Under the pieces are notes generated by a model. The model was not told where the DNA came from. It did no database searches and saw only the letters and a list, made by a program, of their open reading frames with translations. A DNA stretch of 64,000 nt from Microbacterium sp. 8M (GTDB taxonomy: Bacteria; Actinomycetota; Actinomycetes; Actinomycetales; Microbacteriaceae). The stretch is taken from NCBI RefSeq assembly GCF_902506375.1, contig NZ_LR733284.1, forward strand, positions 2,589,092 through 2,653,091, written 5' to 3'. Shown here piece after piece: positions 8,095 through 16,189 of the stretch. The stretch's first letter is position 1; every line of letters begins with the position of its first letter. The position numbers and the translations under genes were made by a program.

Positions 8095-8907
8095 ATGACC
8101 CGCTTCCTCGTCGTCCCGCAGTGGCAGGGCTCCCCTGCCCCGCGGGCGATGCTGCTCACCGAGGGGGCGTCGGCCATCGCCGGCGACCTCCCCAGCGCGC
8201 GCACGACCGTGCTGGAGGTCCCGCTGGAGGCAGGAGACGCCGAGGGCACGGGCGTGCACAGGCTCAGCAGCCTGCGCCGCACCAGGGAGCTCATCGAGGA
8301 AGCGATCACGGCGCACGCCGAGCCCACGCTCGTTGTGGGCGGTGACTGCGGCGTCAGCGTCGCCGCGGTCGCCGCCCTCCCGGGCGCCCTCCACGACGTC
8401 GCGATCGTGTGGTTCGACGCGCACCCCGATCTGCACACCCCGGACTCGTCGTCCTCCGGCGCCTACGCGGGGATGGCGCTGCGCGCGCTCATCGGCGACG
8501 GGGACTTCCCGATCGACGGGCCAGCCGGCCTCAGCCCCGAGCGCACCGTGCTCGTCGGCGCCCGGTCCGAGGACGACGCGGAGACCGAATACCTCGCCTC
8601 CTCCGGCATCGTCCGCCTCGACGGGCTCGACGACCCGCAGGCGCTCGCCGATGCGGTCGCGGCCACAGGCGCCGCGCGCGTGTACGTGCACGTCGACGTC
8701 GACGTGCTGGACCCGTCCGAGCTCATCGGCGTCTCCTCGGCCGTGCCGTTCGGCCTGCGCACCGCCGAGGTCGTCAGCGCCGTGCGTGCGCTCCGCGAGC
8801 GCCTGCCGCTGGTCGGTGCGACCATCGCGGGCTTCGCGCCGCGCTCCCCCGCCGACGCGGTGCAGGACCTGGGCGCGATCCTGCGCCTGATCGGCGCCCT
8901 GGCGTGA
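8095..8907 (+). CDS. Arginase/agmatinase-fold protein with a His-to-Cys change in the metal site
   Basis: A 270-aa ureohydrolase-fold protein. DAHPDL (about 108-113) and HVDVDVLDP (about 199-207) supply the Asp/His/Asp and Asp/Asp ligands of a binuclear Mn site. The first ligand, His in the family motif GGDHS, is replaced by Cys in GGDCG (about 82-86). Activity on arginine or agmatine is therefore doubtful; it may act on another guanidino substrate or as a formimidoyl hydrolase-like enzyme. It follows pspA by 1 nt and overlaps the next gene by GTGA. Confidence 0.85.
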   Translation: MTRFLVVPQWQGSPAPRAMLLTEGASAIAGDLPSARTTVLEVPLEAGDAEGTGVHRLSSLRRTRELIEEAITAHAEPTLVVGGDCGVSVAAVAALPGALHDVAIVWFDAHPDLHTPDSSSSGAYAGMALRALIGDGDFPIDGPAGLSPERTVLVGARSEDDAETEYLASSGIVRLDGLDDPQALADAVAATGAARVYVHVDVDVLDPSELIGVSSAVPFGLRTAEVVSAVRALRERLPLVGATIAGFAPRSPADAVQDLGAILRLIGALA

Positions 8908-9359
8908 CGGCCGGCGACGCCGCCCGGATCGCCGCCATCGAGGCCGAGGCCGCGAGGATCCTGGAGCGCGGCCGACGGCGGGACCTGCGCCTGCCCGGCG
9001 TGCTGCTGCGCTCCCCGATCAGCCGGCTCGGATATGCCTGGGGCATGGCCGTCGGCTGGATCTGGGGCGGCCTGTGGAGCACGGGTCCCGTCGAGCGGCG
9101 CGAAGGGCTGTGGATCTTCCGGGGCATGCCCGCGTGGACGTTCGCCCGCGGCGGCGTGTGCGTCGCCGGCTGCTACCTCACCGGCGATGACGTGCCGGAC
9201 GACCGGGTGCTGCGGCACGAGGCCGTGCACAAGCAGCAGTGGCTGCGCTATGGGTTGCTCATGCCGGTCCTGTACCTGCTCGCGGGACGGGATCCGCTGC
9301 GCAACCGCTTCGAGATCGAGGCGGGTCTGGCGGACGGGCACTACCTCCCGCGCCGCTGA
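8904..9359 (+). CDS. Conserved small protein with HExxH motif (often labelled Fe-S oxidoreductase)
   Basis: A 151-aa protein starting at GTG 8904, overlapping the previous stop by 4 nt. Residues about 41-60 are hydrophobic and aromatic (WGMAVGWIWGGLW). HEAVH at about 105-109 is a zinc-protease-type HExxH, and FEIEAG further on (about 136-141) could give a third ligand. I recall relatives in Micrococcales labelled Fe-S oxidoreductase, but only two Cys (in GVCVAGC) are present, so an Fe-S label is not supported. Peptidase activity is inference from the motif. Confidence 0.75.
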   Translation: MTAGDAARIAAIEAEAARILERGRRRDLRLPGVLLRSPISRLGYAWGMAVGWIWGGLWSTGPVERREGLWIFRGMPAWTFARGGVCVAGCYLTGDDVPDDRVLRHEAVHKQQWLRYGLLMPVLYLLAGRDPLRNRFEIEAGLADGHYLPRR

Positions 9360-9364
9360 TCCGA

Positions 9365-9452
9365 TCCCCGAGCCCGTCCAGGGACCTGGCCTCCCCGGTC
9401 CCCGAGCCCGTCGAGGGACCTGGCCTCCCCGGTCCCTGAGCCCGTCGAAGGG
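9365..9452. repeat. 34-bp tandem repeat, about 2.6 copies
   Basis: Copies start at 9365, 9399 and 9433 with an exact 34-bp period; the core is GAGCCCGTCGAGGGACC. The third copy breaks off after GAGCCCGTCGAAGGG. The same core recurs as a hairpin at 47843-47875. It lies between two convergent genes. Confidence 0.85.
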
Positions 9453-9483
9453 GCCCAGCGTGCCGAAGGGCGGGGACCGCGGC

Positions 9484-9945
9484 TCAGAGCAGGCCGAAGC
9501 GCTCCGGAGCGGTGATCCGCTCGGCGGCGATGCCCAGCCGCTCGGTGAGGTGCTCGGCGATGTCGGCGGTGCCGAGGAAGCCGCCGAGCAGCGTCACCGA
9601 TGTGCGGTCATCGGCGCCGTCGCAGAGCATCTCGTCGGCCCAGGCGATCGCCGCGCGGGCTGCCGCCTCCCCGGGAGCGCAGCGGCGTCCGTGGCCGGCT
9701 CCGGCACGCGAGGCGCGCGGCAGCCACGTGACCGTCATCCGCGGCGGCGCCGCCATGTCCGAGGCGGACGCGGCGTCCGGCACCTCGATGAACACCCGGC
9801 CCGTGGCGCACAGCGGCAGCGTCGCCAGCACCGTCTCCAGCTCGGCGAGCGACGCCTCGTCGGCGACGATGAGGTGCTGCGCCTTCGTGGAGCGGCGCAG
9901 CGCACGGCGCTCAGCGCGCGCGGTGGTGCGGGTCGCGGTGGTCAT
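9484..9945 (-). CDS. SIP-domain protein (siderophore-interacting protein C-terminal domain)
   Basis: A 153-aa protein matching only the C-terminal NAD(P)H-binding half of siderophore-interacting ferric reductases: LIVADEASLAELETVLATLP near the start, VFIEVPD in the middle, and AERFGL-like ending. The FAD-binding N-terminal half is absent and the frame upstream shows none, so this is a stand-alone SIP domain. An IdeR/DtxR-like box sits 24 bp upstream of the start, which supports an iron role. It may act with a separate flavoprotein. Confidence 0.85.
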   Translation of the reverse strand: MTTATRTTARAERRALRRSTKAQHLIVADEASLAELETVLATLPLCATGRVFIEVPDAASASDMAAPPRMTVTWLPRASRAGAGHGRRCAPGEAAARAAIAWADEMLCDGADDRTSVTLLGGFLGTADIAEHLTERLGIAAERITAPERFGLL

Positions 9946-9969
9946 GATGACTCCACGATATCACCGGAT

Positions 9970-9988
9970 GAAGGGTTGCCTAACCTAC
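9970..9988 (-). promoter_or_regulatory. IdeR/DtxR-like iron box
   Basis: Read on the minus strand, this 19-bp site matches the corynebacterial/mycobacterial DtxR-IdeR consensus at 14 of 19 positions, with an intact left half TAGGTTAGGC and a degenerate right half. It lies 24 bp upstream of the SIP-domain start, where a repressor would block the promoter under iron-replete conditions. Confidence 0.7.
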
Positions 9989-10019
9989 GCTACCGGCCGG
10001 CAGGACTCCCCTGCTTCCG

Positions 10020-10724
10020 CTAAGCGACCAGGGCGGATCCGAGTGCTTCCAGCTCCTGCCTGGTGAGCCCGGAGGCCAGCAGGTAGTCCGCCACCGAGCC
10101 GTATTCGTCGTCGATGCCCGCGAGCAGCTCGCGCATCACCGGTGCGGGCGACTGGGTGGCGACGGCGATCGCGTCATGCGCGATCGGAAGACGCTCCTCC
10201 AGCCACTTCGCGATCGCACGATTGCGGGATTCCGGCAGCTGCGACGCGGTCAGCGCGTAGTCCTCCACGATCGCGTCGCGATCGGCGCCGACGGCGGCCA
10301 GTGCCAGCGCGACGCTCACCCCGGTGCGATCCTTGCCGAGAGTGCAGTGCACGAGCGTCGGCTCCCCCTCGGACAGGATCCGCACGACGCGCACGACGCG
10401 ATCGGCGCCGCCCTCCACGATGTGCCGGTACAGGCCCGTGAGGCTCACGTTGCCCAGCAGGAAGGACGCGACGGAGCCCGCGAACAGCGGGATGTGGTCG
10501 ATGCGCAGCCCCGGCAGGGCGCACGGCTCCGCGCTGACCTCGCTGTCGTCGCGGAGATCGACCACACGGGCGACCCGTGTGGTGAGGAAGTCCTGGGCCT
10601 CGGGTCCGACGTGCGCGAGATTGCCGGAACGGAACAGCATCCCCTCGCGGATCCGCGACGTGCCCACCGGGATGCCCCCGACGTCGCGCAGATTCGTGAT
10701 CCCGGGCACGGTCAGCACCGTCAT
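10020..10724 (-). CDS. Tyrosine-protein phosphatase (Y_phosphatase3 type)
   Basis: A 234-aa cysteine-dependent phosphatase. The P-loop HCTLGKDRTG (about 126-135) carries Cys127 and Arg133, with the Lys-Asp variant typical of the PTP/lipid phosphatases related to M. tuberculosis PtpB. The N-terminal GITNLRDVGG and MLFRSGNL motifs are also characteristic. The frame runs further upstream, but MTVLTVPGITNLRD is the conserved start, with GGGAG about 10 nt before the ATG. The substrate could be phosphotyrosine or phosphoinositide. Confidence 0.9.
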   Translation of the reverse strand: MTVLTVPGITNLRDVGGIPVGTSRIREGMLFRSGNLAHVGPEAQDFLTTRVARVVDLRDDSEVSAEPCALPGLRIDHIPLFAGSVASFLLGNVSLTGLYRHIVEGGADRVVRVVRILSEGEPTLVHCTLGKDRTGVSVALALAAVGADRDAIVEDYALTASQLPESRNRAIAKWLEERLPIAHDAIAVATQSPAPVMRELLAGIDDEYGSVADYLLASGLTRQELEALGSALVA

Positions 10725-10817
10725 CCGCGCACCCGCTCCCTTCGCCTCCCGACCATGGCTCCAGCCTAGAGTCTGGCCGCTGCGCCGGGATCGCGGGGCG
10801 TAATACGTCGTTCTCCT

Positions 10818-10840
10818 GAACGCGAGGCGGGTTCGCGTTC
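10818..10840. promoter_or_regulatory. Perfect 8-bp inverted repeat (operator candidate)
   Basis: GAACGCGA (10818-10825) and its exact complement TCGCGTTC (10833-10840) flank a 7-bp spacer. It lies in the divergent region between the phosphatase and the alpha/beta hydrolase, beside an AT-richer stretch (10862-10922) bordered by CGATATG and CATATCG. A dimeric repressor site is a reasonable guess. Confidence 0.45.
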
Positions 10841-10967
10841 GGTGTGGGAGCATTCTGCACCCGATATGTGGACATCTGTTACAGATTCTTTCCCCATGTG
10901 TCGAGAAAGGCTGGGCATATCGATCCCGCATTTCGCCACAAAGACGTGCGGGGAGCACAATGAAGGC

Positions 10968-11909
10968 GTGTCCCACGTCACACCAGAAGAGACCACCGAG
11001 TTCTCCTTCCTCCCCGGGCAGGCACGCGCTCTCGGCGCCACGCTCCCGGCGGTCCAGCGCCTCTCACTGCCGCTCCCCGACGGCCGCGAGCTCAGCGCCC
11101 TGCGCTACGGCGAGGATCCGATCGAGGTGACCCTGCTGCACGGCGCGGGCCTCAACGCGCACACGTGGGACACCACCGTGCTGGCGCTCGGCCGGCCCGC
11201 GCTCGCGATCGACCTCGCCGGGCACGGCGACTCCTCGTGGCGCGACGACGCGGACTACACCGGGCGCACCCTCGCGCCCGACGTCGTCGAGGCGCTGCGC
11301 GCGTGGACCGATCGCCCCCAGGTGCTCGTCGGGCAGTCGCTCGGCGGCCTCACCGCCGCCGCCGTGGCCGCCCGGGCGCCCGAGCTCGTCCGCGACCTCA
11401 TCGTCGTCGACATCACCCCCGGGGTCGACCAGAGCGTGGGGCCCGCCGCCCTGCGCGAGTTCTACCGCGTGGTGGACGGAGCGTCCCGCGACGAGCTCGT
11501 CGACCGCGCCCAGCAGTTCGGCTTCGGCGGCTCCCGCGAGGACACCGTCCGCGGCGTCTTCCTGAACACGCGCGTGCGGCCCGACGGCCGAGTCGAGTGG
11601 AAGCACCATTTCGCGCACATCGCCGCGCAGCTGCTGGCGGCGCCGGCCGCCGACGCCGGGGCCTCGGCCCGAGCCGGCATCCTCGGCGAGCACGGCTGGG
11701 CGGACCTGGATGCGGTCGCCGCCCCGGTGACGCTGGTGCGGGCCTCGCACGGCTTCGTCTCCGATGACGCAGAAGGCGAGTTCCGCACGCGCCTCCCCGC
11801 CGCCCGCGTGCAGCGGCTGGACGGGAGCCACAACCTGCAGGAGACCGCGCCCTCCGCCCTCGCCGACCTCATCCGCACCGCCATCGACACCGGTCCCGCG
11901 GCACCCTGA
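10968..11909 (+). CDS. Alpha/beta-hydrolase fold protein
   Basis: A 313-aa serine hydrolase. The oxyanion HGAGLNAHTWD starts at about residue 58, DLAGHGDS is at about 82-89, the nucleophile elbow GQSLGG is at about 122-127 (Ser124), and a C-terminal His sits in DGSHNLQE. GTG at 10968 is chosen because homology begins soon after; the frame is open to 10842, but the upstream segment has atypical composition. Substrate unknown. Confidence 0.85.
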   Translation: MSHVTPEETTEFSFLPGQARALGATLPAVQRLSLPLPDGRELSALRYGEDPIEVTLLHGAGLNAHTWDTTVLALGRPALAIDLAGHGDSSWRDDADYTGRTLAPDVVEALRAWTDRPQVLVGQSLGGLTAAAVAARAPELVRDLIVVDITPGVDQSVGPAALREFYRVVDGASRDELVDRAQQFGFGGSREDTVRGVFLNTRVRPDGRVEWKHHFAHIAAQLLAAPAADAGASARAGILGEHGWADLDAVAAPVTLVRASHGFVSDDAEGEFRTRLPAARVQRLDGSHNLQETAPSALADLIRTAIDTGPAAP

Positions 11910-12023
11910 GGGCGGGTTTGTGACGCTGCATTCCGCACCGCGTCTGCCGTGACCCCGCGCCCGCCTAGGCTCGACAGCACAGCCCGCACACAGCATCCAC
12001 AGCACCCCCGAGAGGATCCCGTC

Positions 12024-13556
12024 ATGCACCGCACCCGCGCTGCTCTCCCCCGGCGCCGCCGCACCGGCGCCGCCCTGCTCGCCGGCCTCACCGCGGCCGC
12101 CCTGCTGCTCACCGCCTGCTCCGGTTCGTCCTCGCCCTCGAAGAGCGGCGCGACCGGAGCCGCGGACCCGAACGCCTCCCTCGCCGTCGGCCTCGTGCTC
12201 GAGCCTTCCAGCCTCGACATCCGGCACACCGCGGGCGCCGCCCTCGAGCAGGTGCTCGTCGACAACATCTATGAGGGGCTGGTCAGCCGCACTCAGGACA
12301 ACAAGATCGTCGACCGCCTCGCCAAGAGCCACGAGATCTCCGCGGACGGGCTCACGTACACGTTCGTGCTGAACGAGGGCATCACGTTCCACAACGGCGC
12401 GAAGCTCACGTCCGCCGATGTCGTCTCCTCGCTGCAGACCGCGAAGGACGACAAGACCGTGCAGGGTCACGCCGATCTCGCGGGCGTCGCATCCATCGCC
12501 GCCCCCGATGACAAGACCGTGGTGATCACCCTCACCCAGCCGAGTCAGAACTTCCTGTTCAGCCTGACCGGCACCGCGGGACTGGTGTTCCAGAAGGGCG
12601 ACACCACCGACCTGCAGTCCGCGGAGAACGGCACCGGTCCGTTCACCCTGACGCAGTGGAAGAAGGGCGACTCGCTCGCCTTCGCCCGCAACGACGCGTA
12701 CTGGGGCAAGAAGGCGGGCGTCAAGAGCGTCGTGTTCGACTACATCCCCGACTTCACCGCCGGCGTGAACGCGGCGCAGAGCGGCACGCTCGACGTGCTC
12801 ACGGCCGTCGACGCGAACCTCGCGCCGCAGCTGGACAAGAAGTTCACGGTCACCAAGGGCCGCACCACCGACAAGGGCACGCTCGCGTTCAACAACGCCA
12901 AGGCGCCGCTCAACGACAAGCGCGTGCGCGAGGCGCTGCGCCTCGCCATCGACCACAAGGGCATCATCGAGGCGCGCGGCATCGGAACGACGCTGTACGG
13001 GCCGATCCCCCAGCTCGACCCCGGGTACCAGGACCTGTCCGGTACCGCGCCGTACGACCCCGAGAAGGCGAAGGCCCTGCTGAAGGAGGCAGGCCAGGAG
13101 AACCTGTCCCTGACCCTCACCATCCCCTCGTTCTACGGATCCACCGTGCCGCAGCTGCTCACCAGCGATTTCAAGAAGGTCGGCGTCAAGCTCACCGTCA
13201 ACTCGGTGGAGTTCCCGGCCTGGCTGGACTCGGTGTACACCAAGCACGACTACGACCTGAGCTTCGTGCTGCACGTCGAGCCGCGCGACTTCGGAAACTT
13301 CGCCAACCCGGACTACTACTTCGGCTACGACAACCCCGAGGTGCAGAAGCTGTACGCGCAGTCGCAGACCGAGCTCGACGCGAAGAAGTCTGCGCAGCTG
13401 CTCTCGCAGGCCGCCGAGATCGTCGCCAAGGACGCGGCCGCCGACTGGCTGTACGAGGATCAGACGCTGACCGCCGTCCGCCCCGGTGTGCACGGCTTCC
13501 CGAAGGACTCGATCAACTCGCGGCTCGACCTGCGCGGCGTGACGGTCACCCAGTAG
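12024..13556 (+). CDS. ABC transporter substrate-binding lipoprotein (SBP_bac_5)
   Basis: A 510-aa family 5 extracellular solute-binding protein for peptides or nickel-like substrates. The lipobox LTAC places Cys at about residue 32, followed by a Ser/Gly linker. The early motif LEPSSLDIRH, the signature NIYEGLV and the block NDAYWGKKAGVKS are typical of the DppA/OppA fold. ATG 12024 has the SD GAGAGGA. It heads a five-gene operon to 17013 with two permeases and two ATPases. Confidence 0.93.
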   Translation: MHRTRAALPRRRRTGAALLAGLTAAALLLTACSGSSSPSKSGATGAADPNASLAVGLVLEPSSLDIRHTAGAALEQVLVDNIYEGLVSRTQDNKIVDRLAKSHEISADGLTYTFVLNEGITFHNGAKLTSADVVSSLQTAKDDKTVQGHADLAGVASIAAPDDKTVVITLTQPSQNFLFSLTGTAGLVFQKGDTTDLQSAENGTGPFTLTQWKKGDSLAFARNDAYWGKKAGVKSVVFDYIPDFTAGVNAAQSGTLDVLTAVDANLAPQLDKKFTVTKGRTTDKGTLAFNNAKAPLNDKRVREALRLAIDHKGIIEARGIGTTLYGPIPQLDPGYQDLSGTAPYDPEKAKALLKEAGQENLSLTLTIPSFYGSTVPQLLTSDFKKVGVKLTVNSVEFPAWLDSVYTKHDYDLSFVLHVEPRDFGNFANPDYYFGYDNPEVQKLYAQSQTELDAKKSAQLLSQAAEIVAKDAAADWLYEDQTLTAVRPGVHGFPKDSINSRLDLRGVTVTQ

Positions 13557-13566
13557 CGTCTGGTCT

Positions 13567-14520
13567 GTGCTCCGCTACGCGCTCGTCCGAGGAGCCCTGC
13601 TCATCGCAGGGCTCCTCGTCGCGAGCGCCCTCATCTTCCTCGCACTGCGGGTGTTCCCCGGCGATGTGGCCCAGCTGCTCGCCGGCGACAAGGCCACGCC
13701 GGAGCAGGTCGCCCAGATCCGTCGGGCGCTCGGCCTCGACCAGCCCCTCGTCCTGCAGTACCTCGGCTGGATCGGCGGCGTGCTGCGGGGCGATCTCGGC
13801 ACCTCGCAGCTGAACGGTGCCTCCGTGGCCGCCGAGCTCGCGCAGAAGGCGCAGGTCACCGTGCCCCTTGCCGCGCTCGCGCTGCTGATCGCGCTGCTGA
13901 TCGCCGTGCCGCTCGGCATCGGGTCCGCGATGCTCCGCGGCCGGGCGACGGGCACGGCGCTGAACGTGGCCGCCCAGGCCGTCGCGGCGGTCCCGGTCGT
14001 CTGGGCGGGCATGATGCTCGTGGTGGTCTTCGCCGTGTGGCTGGGGTGGCTGCCCGCGCAGGGGTTCCCCAGGGACGGCTGGGCCGATCCCGGGCAGGCG
14101 ATGCAGGCGCTCACGCTCCCCGCCCTGACCATCGGCGTGATCGAGGGCGCCCTGCTGCTGCGGTTCGTGCGCAGCGCGACCCTGCAGGCCGCGTCTCAGG
14201 ACTTCGTGCGCACGGCCGCCGCGAAGGGCCTCACTCGCAACCGCGCCCTCATCCAGCATGGCCTCCCGGCGGTCGGGCTGTCGGTGATCACCGTGCTCGG
14301 GATCCAGGTCGCGGGGATCATCGTCGGGTCCGTCGTGGTCGAGCAGCTGTTCACCCTGCCCGGGATCGGGCGCATGCTCGTGGCCGATGTGGGCACGCGC
14401 GATCTCGTGAAGGTGCAGGGAGAGCTGCTGGTGCTCACCGGCATGGTGCTGATCATCGGCTTCGTGGTGGATCTGGTGCACCGGGCGCTCGATCCGAGGC
14501 AGCGGGAGGCCGACGAATGA
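13567..14520 (+). CDS. ABC transporter permease, DppB-like
   Basis: A 317-aa inner-membrane permease with about six TM helices. It has the DppB/OppB N-terminus (helix, FPGDVAQLL, then the ALGLDQPL segment) and the EAA loop AAAKGLTRNRALIQHGLP, which contacts the ATPases. The GTG start is 10 bp after the binding-protein stop, and the stop overlaps the next ATG by ATGA. Confidence 0.93.
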   Translation: MLRYALVRGALLIAGLLVASALIFLALRVFPGDVAQLLAGDKATPEQVAQIRRALGLDQPLVLQYLGWIGGVLRGDLGTSQLNGASVAAELAQKAQVTVPLAALALLIALLIAVPLGIGSAMLRGRATGTALNVAAQAVAAVPVVWAGMMLVVVFAVWLGWLPAQGFPRDGWADPGQAMQALTLPALTIGVIEGALLLRFVRSATLQAASQDFVRTAAAKGLTRNRALIQHGLPAVGLSVITVLGIQVAGIIVGSVVVEQLFTLPGIGRMLVADVGTRDLVKVQGELLVLTGMVLIIGFVVDLVHRALDPRQREADE

Positions 14521-15404
14521 GCGTCCTGCGCCGCCTCTGCTCCTCGGCCGCCGGCCTGTTCGGCGTGATCGTCGTGGGCGTGATCCTCGTCACCGCACTG
14601 GTGTCGCTGTTCTGGACGCCGTTCGACCCGCGCGCCACCGACGTGACGGCACGCTGGCGGCCGCCGGGGTGGCCGCATCTGCTCGGCACCGACCTCACCG
14701 GCCGCGACATCCTCAGCCTCATCATGGCGGGCTCCCGCACGACCGTGGTCGTCGCGGTCGGAGCAGGCGTCGTGGCCACGCTGATCGGCGTCGCGCTCGG
14801 CGCTCTCGGTGCGCTCACCGCCCGCTGGATGCGCGAGACCGTGGCGGTGCTCGTCGACATCCTGATCGCCTTCCCCGTGCTGATCATCGCGATGCTCATC
14901 TCCACCGTGCACGGCGGATCCCTCTGGGTCGTGATCTGGGCCGTCGGAATCGGCTTCGGCGTGAACGTGGCCCGCGTCACCCGGCCCGAGCTGCGTCGCG
15001 TGCAGCACAGCGACTTCGTCGTCGCCGGAAGGGCGTCCGGGCTGACGCCGCTGCAGAATCTCGTGCAGCACCTGCTGCCCAACATCGCCCCGGTGTTCAT
15101 CGTGCAGCTGAGCTGGGCGATGGCGACCGCTGTCCTCGCGGAAGCCGGGCTGTCCTACCTCGGGTTCGGTGCCTCGGTCGTGGATCCGTCCTGGGGCATC
15201 CTGCTCGCCGATCTGCAGCGCTACATCCAGGTCCACCCGCTCTCCGTGGTGTGGCCGGGCCTCGCGATCACGCTCACGGTGCTCGCGTTCAACCTGCTCG
15301 GGGATGCGCTGCGCGACGCCACGGACCCCACGCTGCGCACGGCCGCACGCCGTCCCCGGCAGGCCCGCCCCGGCCCCGCTCCGCTTCCGGGGGTGACGGC
15401 ATGA
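14517..15404 (+). CDS. ABC transporter permease, DppC-like
   Basis: A 295-aa permease pairing with the DppB-like protein. HLLGTDLTGRDILS near residue 54 is the conserved DppC motif before the first core helix, and VAGRASGLTPLQNLVQHLLP is the EAA loop. ATG 14517 overlaps the previous stop by 4 nt, and its own stop overlaps the next ATG. Confidence 0.93.
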   Translation: MSVLRRLCSSAAGLFGVIVVGVILVTALVSLFWTPFDPRATDVTARWRPPGWPHLLGTDLTGRDILSLIMAGSRTTVVVAVGAGVVATLIGVALGALGALTARWMRETVAVLVDILIAFPVLIIAMLISTVHGGSLWVVIWAVGIGFGVNVARVTRPELRRVQHSDFVVAGRASGLTPLQNLVQHLLPNIAPVFIVQLSWAMATAVLAEAGLSYLGFGASVVDPSWGILLADLQRYIQVHPLSVVWPGLAITLTVLAFNLLGDALRDATDPTLRTAARRPRQARPGPAPLPGVTA

Positions 15405-16189
15405 GCCTCGAGGTGACCGATCTCGTCGTGGAGATCGACGGCCGGCGCGTCGTCGACGGGGTCTCCTTCGCCGTGCCCGATGGAGCGCGCGTCGGACTCA
15501 TCGGCGAATCCGGATCCGGCAAGTCGCTCACGGCCCTCGCGCTCATGGGGCTGCTGCCCGAGGGTGCCACCGCCTCGGGCAGCGTGCGCTGGAACGGGCG
15601 CGAGATCCTCGGGCTTGCGGACCGCGAGATCGCCGGCATCCGCGGCGACGAGATCGGGATGGTGTTCCAGGAGCCGCGCACCGCGCTCAACCCGATCCGC
15701 ACGATCGGCCGGCAGATCGCGGAGACCATCCGGATCCACGAGCGCATCGACCGGCGCGAGGCGCGGACCCGTGCCGTGGCCGAGGCCGCGCGCGTGGCCC
15801 TGCCCGACCCGGAGCGGATCGTCGACCGCTACCCGCACCAGCTCAGCGGCGGGCAGCGACAGCGCGCCGCGATCGCGATCGCCCTCGCCGCCCGGCCTCG
15901 CCTGCTCGTCGCCGACGAGCCCACGACCGCGCTGGACGTGACGATCCAGGCAGGAGTGCTGCGGCTGCTGCTGTCGCTCGTGGAGTCGGACGGGATGTCG
16001 CTCGTGTTCATCACGCACGACCTCGCCGTCCTCGCTCAGGTCGCCACGGAGGCCGTGGTGCTCGCCGACGGCCGCGTCGTGGAGTCCGGTCCCCTCGGCA
16101 CGCTGCTGACGGCCCCGACGTCGCCGATCACGCAGGGCCTGCTGCGCGACGCGACCGCGACGCTGTGGCGCGGGGAGGATGAGGGATGA
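15401..16189 (+). CDS. ABC transporter ATP-binding protein, DppD-like
   Basis: A 262-aa nucleotide-binding subunit. Walker A GESGSGKS is at about 34-41, the Q-loop lies in MVFQEPRTALNPIRTI, the signature LSGGQRQR is followed by Walker B LLVADEPTTALD, and the H-loop is in FITHDLAV. It is slightly shorter than DppD and lacks the long C-terminal oligopeptide extension. Overlapped ATGA junctions on both sides imply tight translational coupling. Confidence 0.93.
   Translation: MSLEVTDLVVEIDGRRVVDGVSFAVPDGARVGLIGESGSGKSLTALALMGLLPEGATASGSVRWNGREILGLADREIAGIRGDEIGMVFQEPRTALNPIRTIGRQIAETIRIHERIDRREARTRAVAEAARVALPDPERIVDRYPHQLSGGQRQRAAIAIALAARPRLLVADEPTTALDVTIQAGVLRLLLSLVESDGMSLVFITHDLAVLAQVATEAVVLADGRVVESGPLGTLLTAPTSPITQGLLRDATATLWRGEDEG

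Noticed and set aside
5196..8438. Very long open frame (1080 codons) on the minus strand opposite the TPM, pspA and arginase-fold genes
   Set aside because: It mirrors the GC-rich third positions of three well-supported forward genes, its translation is low-complexity Leu/Gly/Arg/Val, and it shows no family motif.
9365..9452. CRISPR-like array suggested by the 34-bp tandem repeat
   Set aside because: The repeats are directly abutting with no spacers and only 2.6 copies; a REP-like element fits better.
10842..10967. N-terminal extension of the alpha/beta hydrolase starting at ATG 10842
   Set aside because: The extra 42 residues are rich in Met, Cys, His and Phe, unlike neighbouring genes, overlap the AT-rich promoter-like island, and lie outside the fold.
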